Part shown: positions 52,008 through 63,431 of the stretch, piece after piece
How the letters are laid out: each line of letters starts with the position of its first letter
How positions within the stretch are numbered: position 1 is the first letter of the stretch
Assembly (NCBI GenBank): GCA_027886185.1
Contig: WOAB01000226.1
Span: forward strand, 1,674,001 to 1,738,000
Length of the DNA stretch: 64,000 bases
Source of the DNA: Rheum nobile
Taxonomy: Eukaryota > Streptophyta > Magnoliopsida > Caryophyllales > Polygonaceae
Reading direction: 5' to 3'
The notes under the pieces: generated by a model
Told to the model about the DNA's origin: nothing
The model's input: only the letters and a program-made list of their open reading frames with translations
Database searches by the model: none
Program-made: the position numbers and the translations under genes

Positions 52008-53141
52008 CTATGCGATCTTGGGCTCGACCGCGCTTTTCATGGAGGCGACATAGCATTCCTTGGCCATCCTTTGATCTCCCTTGATCTCTTGAACTCCCCA
52101 CTTGGTAGGGAACTTGATGATTTGATGGTACGTCGAGGGTACCGCCTTCATTGCGTGTATCCATGGCCTGCCAAGAATGCAATTATAGAGAGATGGACAG
52201 TCTAGGACTAAAAAATTCACCTGCTCGTTTACTCCTCCGGCGTATGTCGTAAGAATGATTTCGACAATAGTGTGCTTAACTTCACCGCTGAATCCGACTA
52301 GTGGAGTCGATTTCTTGATAAGATCATCTTCCCCTAGACCCATCCCTTTGAGGGCGTCGAAGGTCAAGAGATTGGTCGAGCTTCCTGTATCAATTAGTAC
52401 TCTACGTATCAAACAATTCTCAATAGACAAAGAGATTACCAGACCATCGTGATGGCTTTTCGACCCGTCGGCATCGGACTCGTCGAACGTGACCGTTGGG
52501 AGGTCGGAGACCTTGGTTTGTCTGAGCCCTGGCATCTCGGGTTTACTGCCTTTGCTTTCTCTCGCATGTCTTTTGGCTGCGATGTACGTGTTCCCACATA
52601 CGTCCGAGCCCCCTGAAATGGTATTGATAATTTTTGTATGGACATGAGATGGAGGTTTATCTTGCTTTACCTGATCTCGTCGCTCCATGGTAGCTTTGGC
52701 CCGTTCCGATATCACATCGCGCAAGAGACCTTGCGCAAGTAACATGGCGACCTCTTTGCGTAAGGCGATGCATTCGTCCGTCGAGTGACCATGGTCACCG
52801 TGGAATTCGCACCACCTGCTCATGTCCTTTTTGACGTCCGGTCGGTCGCTCTTTCGGGGCCATCTTACTTCTTTTCCATATTTATCGAAACTCTTGACGA
52901 GCTCCGACACGGAAATGCTAAAGTTGTAAGATTGAACCCTAGGAGGCAGAGTCGGACCATCTCTCCAGTCTTGAGACCTGTCTTGGAAGGAGTTTACCTG
53001 ACTCTGCTCGTTTCGATTGCGAGGGTAGGGGTGATGACGTTTGTCTCGGCGGTTATCGGAAGAGGATTTGCGATCGGATTGGTCGGGTCCATGGGACGCT
53101 TTTCGCGATTTGCGATCTTCTTCCAAACGTACCTCGGCCAT
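52008..53141 (-). CDS. gag-pol: T2 gag C-terminal part and protease (open segment)
   Basis: 377 residues uninterrupted: Arg/Ser-rich tail of Gag (DRKSSSDNRRDKRHHPYPRN), a zinc-finger-like WCEFHGDHGHSTDECIALRK typical of Tat Gag, then a retropepsin with RRVLIDTGSSTNLLTF and YNCILGRPWIHAMKAVPSTY. The protease would cut the polyprotein. The segment is part of a larger gag-pro frame and not an independent gene. It is followed, after a stop near 52008, by the RT linker. Confidence 0.82.
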   Translation of the reverse strand: MAEVRLEEDRKSRKASHGPDQSDRKSSSDNRRDKRHHPYPRNRNEQSQVNSFQDRSQDWRDGPTLPPRVQSYNFSISVSELVKSFDKYGKEVRWPRKSDRPDVKKDMSRWCEFHGDHGHSTDECIALRKEVAMLLAQGLLRDVISERAKATMERRDQVKQDKPPSHVHTKIINTISGGSDVCGNTYIAAKRHARESKGSKPEMPGLRQTKVSDLPTVTFDESDADGSKSHHDGLVISLSIENCLIRRVLIDTGSSTNLLTFDALKGMGLGEDDLIKKSTPLVGFSGEVKHTIVEIILTTYAGGVNEQVNFLVLDCPSLYNCILGRPWIHAMKAVPSTYHQIIKFPTKWGVQEIKGDQRMAKECYVASMKSAVEPKIA

Positions 53142-54255
53142 GGTTTTGGCTTGGACATCTTCGAAGCTTCTGCACGGGTACTTGGTGATCTCGTTGTAGA
53201 GGTTGCTGTCCTTGATCAGACCTTGTTTGAAGGCTTCGATGGAGGTGGTGACGTCGCAATGGGGGATCGCGACTTTTTCCTTATTGTACCTATTAAGATA
53301 GCTTCAGAGGTTCATTATACCTTTGGGTGATTCAATAGAGATCACTCGACTGCCTTTCGAGCCTCTGACTGCTGGCGAATTGGATCTTGAAGGAATTGAC
53401 CAGATTCGCGAACGAGGCGATCGTTCCCTGAGGCAAACGCATAAACCAGGTTAGTGCGGGACCCGCGAGAGTCGTGCCAAAGCTTTTGCACATGACAGCC
53501 TCGCGGCTCTCCCTTGGAACAGATGCAGTCATTAGTTTTTGTTTATAGAGAGAAATATGATCATCTGGATCATTGGTGCCGTCGAAAGTCGTCATGCTAG
53601 GAAGGTTGAACTTCTTTGGGATTTCGACTATGGCGATCTCCTCGATGAACGGAGATTCCTCGTATCCGTCTGACGCTTCTTTCTCGATCGGTTGCGGAAC
53701 TCCGGGAATTCTAGCGATGCAGTCGTCGAGTGCCTTCATATGCTGACTGAGCATCTACTGGACGAGAGCCAGGATATCGGGAGGATTGGGGACCTGCGGT
53801 TCGTCGATTCGAGTTCCTGCTGACCCGATCGGTGTGGAAAAAGTAACATTGTTAGTCGAAAATGGATTGACCAAAGGAGTTCAAGATGTACCCTCAGTAT
53901 GTCCGGGGCGTCGGACGCTCGGGGGAGTCAGCTCGACGCTATCCATGTTAAGGCGCGTCTGGATGTTGCTATGGATGGGCATCTGCTTGGATCCAGAAGC
54001 TATTGATTGTACCTGCAATCTAAGAGACTCATTTTCACGGGTTAGTTGTGCGATCTCGGTCTCAGATTGGGTGGATAAGGTAGCCAAGGATTCGGTCTTT
54101 TGGCGTTGTTGTGCGAGCTCTTCTAGTAGGGTAGTCATTTTTTGGGCAAGCTCTTAGAGTTGGTTCGGAGTAGGGTTTTCGGTTGTGTTTCCTTGAGTTT
54201 GGGAGTCGTCTTTGAGGCATGGCTCCTCTGTACCGGTAGGCGGGTTAACAGTCAT
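53142..54255 (-). pseudogene. gag: T2 gag N-terminal and capsid part
   Basis: Begins at the Met at 54255 (MTVNPPTGTEEP), 43 bp after the primer-binding site region. The N-terminal 90 residues are a coiled coil (KMTTLLEELAQQRQKTESLA). The capsid core has LPSMTTFDGTNDPDDHISLY, CKSFGTTLAGPALTWFMRLP and NLVNSFKIQFASSQRLERQS. In-frame stops occur early (after the PNQL segment), at about 53879-53881 and at about 53755-53757. A frameshift near 53330 separates the NKEKVAIPHCDV-type continuation, which runs on to 53142. Confidence 0.82.
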
Positions 54256-54292
54256 GGTTGGAGGATTTTTGAGATGGTGATCGAAAAGTTGC

Positions 54293-54310
54293 CCCACGGT
54301 GGGCGCCAAA
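54293..54310 (-). other. Primer-binding site of T2
   Basis: On the - strand TGGCGCCCACCGTGGGGC follows the LTR end CCCCAAAACA after the spacer ATT. Same site as T3 at 55674. I do not assign the tRNA with certainty. Confidence 0.8.
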
Positions 54311-54311
54311 T

Positions 54312-54965
54312 TGTTTTGGGGCGAATAGATCAATCGACCTAAATCGCCTTAGACGGGGTAACGAGTCGATCGGATAATATAAAATAAATCCAAACCAAAT
54401 AAACAATCAACCACGTAAAGATTAGATGCAAAATTGTAATATGGTATATTGATCAAATGATGATAGAATCGGATCGATGTACAACTTATCCTTGAAGAGT
54501 AAGGGATCAAGTCTTGTTCGACAGGCGGTTCTGATGATTCGACCGGCTATGATCGGGTAGTGTCCCAGGGGATTCGAGTGAGAGCGGATGTGCTGGTAAG
54601 CTTTTTGGAGAACTGAGTGAATGAGTGTTGCCCGAGGACGTGTTTTTTTGTCGATCGTTTCTTCGTGGTCTATTTATTGTATCTTCTTCTTTCGTTCGTT
54701 ACTACATTCGCAATTTTCTCCATTTATTCCATGCGTGATCTCCGGGATCCATCTTTAATGTCATCGTAATCTTGTACTCAATGTGTTTACTGTTTGCCTT
54801 TGATGGAGCAATTAATGCTCTAGGCGAAATCTTCGGAGTTGGTCGGATCCTATGCGTTCGAGGAGTGTCCGACGCTTCTCTCTAGTCTCTTCTGGCCTTC
54901 TTCTTTGCTTGGACCTTGGCCCAATCTGCTTGTACCAATTCCTTTGGAGCATGTTGGGCACAACA
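54312..54965 (-). repeat. 5' LTR of T2
   Basis: 654 bp, the same length as the 3' LTR with roughly 28 single-base differences and no indel that I can see. The right edge CACAACA is followed by the GTGAG duplication. Confidence 0.9.
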
Positions 54966-55004
54966 GTGAGCATGACTTTTTTTTAAGTTTTAAATAGGCA
55001 TGCT

Positions 55005-55670
55005 TGTTGGGCCTAGCATCCCCCTTGGAAGATGGATCGGGCAAAACGGGCCCAGGCCCAAGACAGATCGGAGGAACAGGGGAGAGTCCAGAGGAGGCGT
55101 CGAAGCTTTTCTGGTCGAACATTATCCGACAGGTCGCGAAGATCCCGCAGAGCATTAAATGCTTAGATTGAGCAACGGCCACAGCATTCAAACACCACCG
55201 TAATAGCAGCAATTAATGGCACAATCTCTGCAATCACTCCCGGCGTTGAAGATACGATAGGATTAAATCATAAACGATAAAAAGGAGAAGGACTTACCAT
55301 ATATGGGGGAGGAGAAGATAAAGAAGGGACACTCATACGATTACGTTACACACTCACTCGAACTTGCTCTGAAAGAAAACTGAGACACACTTGCTCTAGC
55401 CTAGCTCACCAGGAGTCAATCACGTCTGTTTTCCGCCGGTCGAAACCTAGAAGTCACCGGTCGAGTTCAATAAAAACCCTTATCTTACTACGATAAGTTG
55501 TACCTCTATTCGATTCGATCAATACTATATCTAATAAAATCATCTCGCTATTTCATATTTTCTTTTTACTTGTTGATTATCTACTTGGTTTAGGTTGATT
55601 TCTATCACCCGATCGACTAGTTACCCCGTCTAAGGCGATTTAGGTCGTCTGATCTTTTCGCCCCAAAACA
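55005..55670 (+). repeat. 5' LTR of Tat-lineage element T3
   Basis: 666 bp, TGTTGGGCC...CCCCAAAACA. It starts 34 bp after the T2 duplication. Its last 90 bp (ACTAGTTACCCCGTCTAAGG, GGCGATTTAGGTCG) are the reverse complement of the T2 LTR start, so T3 runs on the + strand. The 3' LTR is outside the window. Confidence 0.85.
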
Positions 55671-55673
55671 ATT

Positions 55674-55691
55674 TGGCGCCCACCATGGGGC
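55674..55691 (+). other. Primer-binding site of T3
   Basis: TGGCGCCCACCATGGGGC, one base different from the T2 site, three bases after the LTR end. Confidence 0.8.
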
Positions 55692-55725
55692 AACTTGCTG
55701 ATCACCCTTTCAAAACTTTCCAACC

Positions 55726-56698
55726 ATGACTATCGACCCACCTACCAACACTAAAGAACCGCGTCTCGAAGACGAAACCCAAGCTCCAGGAAACACGATC
55801 GAAAATCCTACTCCAACCCAATTCCAAGAGCTTTCCCAGAAAATGACCGCCCTCCAAGAGGAACTAGCCCAGCAACGCCAAAAGACCGAAACCCTAGCCG
55901 CCCTATCGACCCAATCCGAGGCCGAAATCACATAGCTAACTCGTGAAAATGAGTCTCTTAAGTCACAGGTACAATCAATGGCCTCAGGGTCTAGGAACAT
56001 GCCCATCCACAGCAGCGTCCGAATGCGCCTCGATATGGATAGCATCGAGCCGACACCTGCGAGCATACGACGGCCCGGACACACAGAGGGTACATCTCGG
56101 ATTCCTTTTGCTAATTCATTTTCGACTAACAATGTCACCGTTTCCACACCGATCGGGTCGGCAGGGGCCCGAATCGACGAACCGCAGGTTACCAATCCGC
56201 CAGATGTCCTAGCTCTTTTCCAGCAGACGCTCGACCGACACATGAAGACGATCGACGATCGCTTCAACAGACTTCCAGGAGTCCCACAACCAATCGAGAG
56301 AGAAGCGTCCGGCAGATTCGAAGAATCCCCGTTCGTCGAAGAAATCGCTAGGGTCGAGATCCCCAAGAAGTTTCATCTCCCCAACATGGCGACATTCGAC
56401 GGCACCAGCGACCCAGATGACCATATCTCTCTCTATAAACAAAAACTAATGGTTGCATCTGTTTCAAGGGAGAGCCGCGAGGCCGTCATGTGCAAAAGCT
56501 TTGGCACGACCCTCGCGGGTCCCGCACTAACTTGGTTTATGTGTTTGCCTCAGGGAATGATTGCATCATTTGCGGATCTGGTCAACTCTTTCAAGAGTCA
56601 GTTCGCCAGCAGTCGGAGGCTCGAGAGACAATCGAGTGACCTCTATCGAGTCGCACAAAGGTATAACGAACCTCTCCGAAATTACCTCAACAGGTACA
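55726..56698 (+). pseudogene. gag: T3 gag, first part (split by a solo LTR)
   Basis: Starts MTIDPPTNTKEPRLEDETQA. Coiled coil (KMTALQEELAQQRQKTETLA), one in-frame TAG at 55933-55935, then the capsid core HLPNMATFDGTSDPDDHISL, CKSFGTTLAGPALTWFMCLP and SFKSQFASSRRLERQS up to NYLNRY. At 56694 the gene is interrupted by an Athila-type LTR flanked by GTACA. The reading continues at 58288 with NKEKVAIPHCDV. Without the insertion the two halves join in sequence with the intact gag of related elements. Confidence 0.85.
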
Positions 56699-58282
56699 TG
56701 ATAAGTGCTATTTTGTAGCACATATCTAAGGGTTATTACCAGGTTTGAGGCGCCATTTGGTTGGATTTTATGCACAATTGGAGATTATGGAGTTAGAGCT
56801 GAGAAGTGTGGTTTTGGTGGTCTGGAGGAGCTAATTGGAGACATCCAGAGGAAGAGGAGTTGACCACCTGAGGAGACAAGAAAAATCTATGAAGGAACCA
56901 CATTGGAGGGGGCAAAAATCACCGCCCCGCGCTAGAGCCACCGCGACCCGACGGTGGGTCTCAGAGAAGGATGGCGCCCCGCGGCCATCTACTGGGCGAA
57001 GCAAATAAATTGAACAAAGTCCGCGTGAGTGCTGGAAATTGATGAAGATCGGCCCAATGGAGGGGAAGGCCCAAAATGAAGAAAAGCCCACGTGAAGGCT
57101 GGAGCCCACGCGTGAAGTGAAGCGAGAAGAATTCAAGCGCTGAATTGAAGCTGGAAAGGGACGACGTCAGCAGAAGCTTGATTTGTTAGAGTGGGCCGCG
57201 CGCTGCTGGGCCAAGTGAGATGCTTGCATGGAATGGGCCGAGAGCAGCTGCCTTAGAATTGGGCCAAATTGTGGAGGCTTTGCTGTTCGTTTGCCGACCG
57301 AGAGGAGAAGCCGAGCGAGATCCGGGATTAATTTCCCTGTTCGATTCGTTTGTTTACTTTCCTATTTTTATTTTATTACATTATTATTTCCTTTCATTAT
57401 TTTTATCACCTTTTAGAATTAGGTTAAATACCCTTTAGTTAACCTAGTTGACAACATACAATACACAATTAAGTTTTAGAAGTTCGTTCTTCATTCTGCC
57501 TCCAGGGTTTCCAACCCATGGAGAGCTAAACACCTTTGTTTCGCTAGACGTTTGAAGCAATACAGTTGATTCGGTTGTGAGATTTATATTCCTTGTTCTT
57601 ATTCTTATGTGTGTTGGTTTGATTCTCTTGGTTATATTGATTATTGATTTATCATTGTTCTTCATAGTCTGGCCAGCTAGGTTGAGTAATATCTATCAAT
57701 TGCTAGGATTGCATATAGGGGTTCCGAGTGCATATCTAGTAGCAAACACAATTGTGCGTATAGGGGTTCCGAGCGTACAATTGTGAGTGAGAGTCAGTTG
57801 CATGCGAGTATTAATACGTCTTTCTATTTGCATGTATCCTATATCCTTGTGTGTATTGCTATTGCTTTGTTGGTGGTAAAGTACACCGACAACTGTGAGA
57901 ATCAGAGGTGCTTTCCCATTGGCATAGTAATAAGTCTATTGACAACTATGAGAATCAATAGTACTTAAGATCAGGGTGGGAACAACCATAAGAATATTAA
58001 AAGAACTTGGATTGAATAGATTTCAGTGATCAACTTGTATCTCTGTATTGTGGATCTCGTTCTAGTGGAACTACTTTCCCCATCATACTTATTCTTTCTC
58101 TAAAGCCTGCATACTTGTCACTTTGCTTGATAATCAAAACCCCATTTCTTGTTACTTTGCATGCTGATTAACATTTAGAAAGATCACTTCATCTATGTGG
58201 GATTCGACCCTTGCTTGCCTCTACTACTTGTTTAGGTTTGTTAGGATTATTTTGTTTAAGGTGTCATGACAACGCCTTATCA
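56699..58282 (+). mobile_element. Athila-type solo LTR inserted in T3 gag
   Basis: 1584 bp, ends TGATAAGTG...CGCCTTATCA forming a 7-bp terminal inverted repeat (TGATAAG/CTTATCA), with perfect 5-bp target duplications GTACA (56694-56698 and 58283-58287). No internal region is present, so it is a solo LTR left by LTR-LTR recombination. It shares the hairpin block (57705-57965) and a GC-rich block (56925-57010) with the LTR at 110-1530. The insertion is younger than T3. Confidence 0.92.
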
Positions 58283-58287
58283 GTACA

Positions 58288-58607
58288 ATAAAGAGAAAGT
58301 GGCGATCCCCCATTGTGACGTCACCACCTCCATTGAAGCCTTCCGACAAGGTCTGGTCAAAGACAACAATCTCTACGACGAGATCACCAAGTACCCGTGT
58401 AGAAGTTTCGAAGATGTCCAGGCCAAGACCATGGCCGAGGTAAGATTGGAAGAGGACCGTGAGTCGCGTAAAGCCTCACACGGACCCGATCGGTCTGATC
58501 GTAAAAATCCCTCCGACAACCGTCGAGACAGACGTCCTCACCCCTATTCTCGTAATCGAAACGAGCCAAACCAGGTAAACTCTTTCCAAGACAGGTCACA
58601 GGATTAG
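58288..58607 (+). pseudogene. gag: T3 gag, second part
   Basis: Resumes with NKEKVAIPHCDVTTSIEAFR, TKYPCRSFEDVQAKTMAEVR and the basic tail DRKNPSDNRRDRRPHPYSRN, ending at a TAG (58605-58607) where T2 reads QDWRDG (TGG to TAG). The next open segment continues in the same frame. Confidence 0.82.
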
Positions 58608-59525
58608 AGAGACGGCCCGGCGTTGCCTCCTAGGGTCCAATTTTATAACTTTAATGTTTCTGTGTCGGAGCTCGTCAAGAGCTTCAACAAGTATGGAAAA
58701 GAGGTAAGATGGCCCCGAAAGAGCGATCGACCGGACGTCAAGAAGGACATGAGTCGATGGTGCGAGTTCCATGGCGACCACGGTCATTCGACCGACGAGT
58801 GCATCGCCCTACGAAAGGAAGTCGCTAGGCTGCTCGCACAGGGGCTCCTACGCGACGTAATCTCAGAGCGGGCAAAAGCCACCATGGAACGACGAGATCA
58901 GGTAAAACAAAACAAACCCCCATCTCCCATCCATACAAAAGTTGTCAATACTATTTCAGGTGGTTCGGACATATGTGGAAACACATACTCTGCGGCTAAA
59001 CGGCATGCAAAGGAAAGCAAGGGTGATAAACCCGAGGCATCAGGATTCAAGCTAAGAAAGACCTCTGACCTTCCGACGGTCACGTTCAACGAGTCTGACT
59101 CCGACGGGTCGGATAGCCATCACGATGGTCTGGTAATCTCTTTGTCCATTGGTAATTGCTTAATACGAAGAGTACTAATCAATACAGGGAGTTCAACCAA
59201 TCTTTTAACCCTCGACGCCCTTAAAGAAATGGGTCTGACTGAGAATGACTTAATCAAAAAGTCGACCCCACTGGTCGGGTTTAGCGGTGAGGTTAAGCAT
59301 ACGACCGGCGAAATCATTCTAACCACCTACGCTGGAGAAGTCAACCAACAGGTGAAATTCTTAGTCCTGGATTGTCCGTCTCCGTATAATTGTATTCTTG
59401 GCAGGCCATGGATACACGCTATGAAGGCGGTACCCTCGACGTATCATCAAGTCATCAAGTTCCCCTCTGAATGGGGAGTCCAAGAAATCAAAGGACCGCT
59501 AAGGAGTGCTACGTCGCTTCTATAA
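58608..59525 (+). pseudogene. gag-pol: T3 gag zinc segment and protease, active-site Asp replaced
   Basis: 300 open residues from 58623: WCEFHGDHGHSTDECIALRK then protease. The catalytic motif DTG of T1 and T2 reads NTG here (RRVLINTGSSTNLLTL), a G to A type change that would inactivate the enzyme. YNCILGRPWIHAMKAVPSTY is intact. The frame is lost near 59500 (KGPLRSATSLL) relative to T2. Confidence 0.82.
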
Positions 59526-59599
59526 AGAGCGCAGTCGAACACAAGACCGCATAGCAACCACAGAGCGACGAAGGACCTAATCGATACGTCGAACCAGAA

Positions 59600-61450
59600 A
59601 TGGAAAAACTCGATGAGATTGTACTAGATCCTTCAAAGCCAAACCAAATGGTAAGGGTCGGGTCGGACTTGGACGACTCGACCAGACAACAACTCCTCGA
59701 CTTTCTCAAGACCAATGCCGACTGTTTCGCATGGTCGCATGAGAACATGGTCGGGATATCTCTAAACATTATTACGCATAAATTAAATGTAGATCCATCT
59801 CATCCCCCCTGTCAAGAAAAAACGCAGGAAGTTCGCTCCCGAGCGGAACAAGATAGTCGACGACGAAGTCAAGAGCTTACTGGAAACAGGGAAGATAAGG
59901 GAAGTCCACTACCCCGAGTGGCTAGCCAACGTGGTCGTAGTCCAGAAGAAGAATGGCAAGTGGAGAGTTTGTATCGACTTCATAGATCTCAACAAAGCTT
60001 TCCCTAAAGACTCGTTCCCACTTCCCCACATTGACGCCATGGTCGACGCTATGGAAGGACATGAAATGCTTACCTTCATGGATGCTTTCAGTGGCTACAA
60101 CCAAATCCTCATGGAACCCGAAGATCAAGAAAAAACGGCATTCGTCACTAGTCAAGGTATCTATTGTTACAAAGTAATGCCTTTTGGTCTAAAAATGCAG
60201 GGGCTACCTATCAACGACTAGTCAACAAGATATTCAAAGACCATATTGGGGACACGATGGAAGTCTACATAGACGACATGTTGGTCAAGTCAAAAAAGAA
60301 AGAAGATCATATAGACCATCTTCGCGACAGCTTCGAGGTGCTAAAAAGGTACAACATGAAACTAAACCCTACTAAGTGTTCCTTCGGAGTGTCGTCAGGA
60401 AAGTTCTTGGGGTACATGGTGACACAAAGAGGAATAGAAGCCAGCCCAGAACAGATCAAGGCTCTCATCAACCTTCGATCCCCCCGATGCATCAAGGATG
60501 TACAGAAACTTACAGGTCGGATAGCAGCCCTGAATAGATTCATTTCAAAGTCGTCCGACAAGTGCAAACCCTTCCACGATGCTCTCAAGAATAACAAGTC
60601 CTTTCAGTGGACGGAAGAACACGAGGCAGCGTTCCAGAACTTAAAGGAATACCTGGCCAGTCCCATGCTACTAACCAAACCTAAAGGCGATGAGCCCTTA
60701 TTTCTATATCTAGCAGTGTCAGAATCAGTCGTAAGTGCAATACTGGTAAGAGAAGAAGATGGCAAGCAGTCACGGATATACTACGTTAGTCGGACACTAT
60801 TATCAGCAGAAACGAGGTATTCGTTACTTGAAAAGCTCGTACTATCAATTGTGATGGCCTCGAACAAACTCAAACCTTATTTCGAATTCCATACTATTAC
60901 TGTTCGCACTAATCATCCCATGAGAGCCATCATGAGGAAACCTGAGTTCACAGGACGAATGACCAAATGGGCTATACACCTCAGCGGTTATGACATCGAG
61001 TATGAGCCCAGGACAGCGATCAAGTCGCAAGCCTTAGCCGACTTTGTGGCCAATTTCAGTCCGACCCTAGAGCAAGAATCCACAAGAGAGGCGACACAAC
61101 TGCTCACGATAGAAGAAACAGGCACATGGGAACTCCACACAGATGGTGCATCAAACGCCAGAGGATCAGGGCTATGGGTCGTGCTGAAATCGCCACAAGG
61201 GGACAAGATAGCTCAGGCCGTAAGATGTGAGTGGGACGCTACTAACAACGAAGCTGAGTATGAAGCGCTCATATTCGGACTCATCCTGGCTCGCGACCTA
61301 GGGGTCCGAGAGATCGAAGTCGTTTGCGACTCCCTATTGGTCGTGAACCAGATACAAGGGTCGTACAGCACTAAGGACGTCAGAATGATAGCCTACCTGG
61401 AGGTAGCCAAGAAGCTGATCGGACAATTCCAAACATTCGACATCAGATAG
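59600..61450 (+). pseudogene. pol: T3 reverse transcriptase and RNase H tandem
   Basis: The N-terminal linker at 59600-59810 is in one frame. RT continues at 59931-60221 (CIDFIDLNKAFPKDSFPLPH, FMDAFSGYNQILMEPED), then, after a one-base slip near 60200, at 60164-61450 with NAGATYQRLVNKIFKDHIGD and catalytic EVYIDDMLVKS. The latter 428-residue frame also holds the first RNase H and the archaeal-type RNase H (LHTDGASNARG, NNEAEYEAL, VCDSLLVVNQ), ending at a TAG (61448-61450) in FDIR-stop-VPRDLN where T2 has Gln. Confidence 0.87.
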
Positions 61451-62895
61451 GTACCCAGGGATCTTAACTCCCAAGCTAACGCACTTGCCAACCTAGGATC
61501 CGTCTTGGACCCGAAAGAATTTCCATACATACCATTGGCACACATCATGACGCCAGCCGTCCCAAGAACACCCGTCGAATCTACCACACCACTAGAAGAG
61601 CTCGTCGCCATGGAGATAGGCGGTCGACCAGAAGAAAACGTCGTCAACACCGACGACGACTGGATGCTACCCTACATTAGGTGGTTAAAGGACGGCAACC
61701 TGCCTGACGACAAAACGGAAGCAAAAAGGCTCAAGGTACAAGCACTCTCTTTCGATATCATAGATAACATCTTGTACAAAAGGTCTGTCACAGGGATACT
61801 CCTACGATGCCTTAAGACTCCAGAAGTCGGACGCATCTTGCAATCGCTACACGAAGGAGAATGTGGAAACCATACCGGTGGACGAAGCCTCTCGGGGAAA
61901 GCCCTACGAAATGGATACTACTGGCCCACGATGAACAAAGATGCTATGGAATACACCAAGAAGTGCGACGCCTGTCAATGGCATCCACCCGTCCATAATC
62001 AACCTTCAGAGCTCCTCCACCCGACTCTGGCTCCATGGCCCTTTATGAGGTGGGGAATGGACATCGTCGGGAAGCTCCCGCCCGCGTCGGGTCAAAGAGT
62101 CTTCTTCTTGGCCATGACGGATTACTTTTCCAAGTGGATCGAAGCTGAAGCCTATAGAGAGGTAAAAGATCAACACGTCATTTCATTCATAAAACGCAAT
62201 ATCCTGTGCAGATTTGGCGTCCCATCAGAAATCGTGTGCGACAATGGCTCCCAATTCATCAGTCATAAGACTCGAGCCTTCTGCGATCGATGGAACATCA
62301 AGTTGGTCACGTCACACCTCGGTATCCGCAATCCAACGGACAAGCCGAATCCAGCAACAAAATCATCATCAATAACCTCAAGAAACGCCTCACTAGGGCT
62401 AAGGGCAAATGGGCAGACGAACTCCCATTCATTCTCTGGTCCGACAGGACTACTCCTAAAAATGTGACCGGACAATCACCTTTCTCTCTCATCTACGGGA
62501 GTGAGGCAGTCATTCCGGCCGAGTTACTGGTTTCGACCGCCCGTTGCAACCTTCAGACAAACGAGCAAAATGACATTGAACTGGCATACAACCTGGACAC
62601 AGTGGACGAGATCAGAGAAAGAGCCCGAATCAGGATGGTCAAGTCCCAACAACAGGTCGCAAGGAGTTACAACAAGAACGTCTGGATCAAGGCATTCAAA
62701 GTCAGAGATTGGGTCCTCAGGAAAACTTTCCAAAATACCAAGAATTCATCCGACGGAAAGCTCGCACCACAATGGGAAGGACCCTACCTAATCACCAAAG
62801 TGGTCAGATAGGGAGCATATCAGTTGGAAGATAAAGACGGATAACCAATCCCGAGAAGTTGGAACGCGGCACACCTAAAGCTATACCATTTCTGA
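61451..62895 (+). pseudogene. pol: T3 integrase
   Basis: 61505-62467 has the zinc segment (LHEGECGNHTGGRSLSGKAL ... CDACQ) and the first two catalytic Asp (FFLAMTDYFSKWIEAEAY, VCDNGSQF). A one-base change near 62310 shifts the frame, and 62290-62811 carries the Glu segment (YPQSNGQAESSNKIIINNLK) and C-terminus (DGKLAPQWEGPYLITK). Stops follow at 62809-62811 and within KDG-stop-PIPRSWN before the expected end at 62895 (KLYHF). Confidence 0.85.
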
Positions 62896-63430
62896 GCCAA
62901 CAAGGTAAAACATTACATAACTTCACACATCGCTCATTATCGCATATATTCTTTAAACAACTAGCATGTGACACTAAGTGAGGACTTCCTCCTTATAAAA
63001 ACACGAATGCAGAACAGCATTGACGTATACATTGGATCCAGTCATCCGCACAAAGCGCTTACATTACATCTACACGGTCGATCGGAACACGGGGATATGA
63101 ACAACACATGCAGGTCGGCACACCGCCTGCCTTATACAAAACATAAGGTACGACACCTTATTACATTTACGCAATAGAAACATATTGCTTACCTCCCCGG
63201 CATAAAGTCATGACTAACACATACACCAACATTTATAGGCCTTCTCTACACACATACATACGGCAAGCCCCACTCGACGGAGCACACGGGTGAAACCGAC
63301 ATACAAAATATGCAACGTCATCGACGATCTCCATGAAAGTATGATGACATAAACGAAACAAATGGACACACAAGTCTATATGTAAAAGCAGATCGCATCA
63401 AATAAAAGCACGAACATTTTTATACAAATG
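62896..63430. other. Spacer after T3 integrase
   Basis: No gene. Matches the equivalent spacer of T2 in inverse orientation, with CACGGTCGATCGGAACACGG near 63074. Confidence 0.5.
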
Positions 63431-63431
63431 C

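Larger units (their letters stand above)
44632..54965 (-). mobile_element. Complete Tat-lineage Ty3/gypsy element T2
   Basis: 10334 bp with 654-bp LTRs and a perfect 5-bp duplication GTGAG (44627-44631 and 54966-54970). Order on the - strand: LTR, primer-binding site, gag, protease, RT, dual RNase H, integrase, antisense gene on the opposite strand, polypurine tract, LTR. I count roughly 28 differences between the LTRs by eye (about 4%), so it is older than very recent insertions. The coding frames carry several stops and frameshifts, and a MITE sits in pol. Confidence 0.92.
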
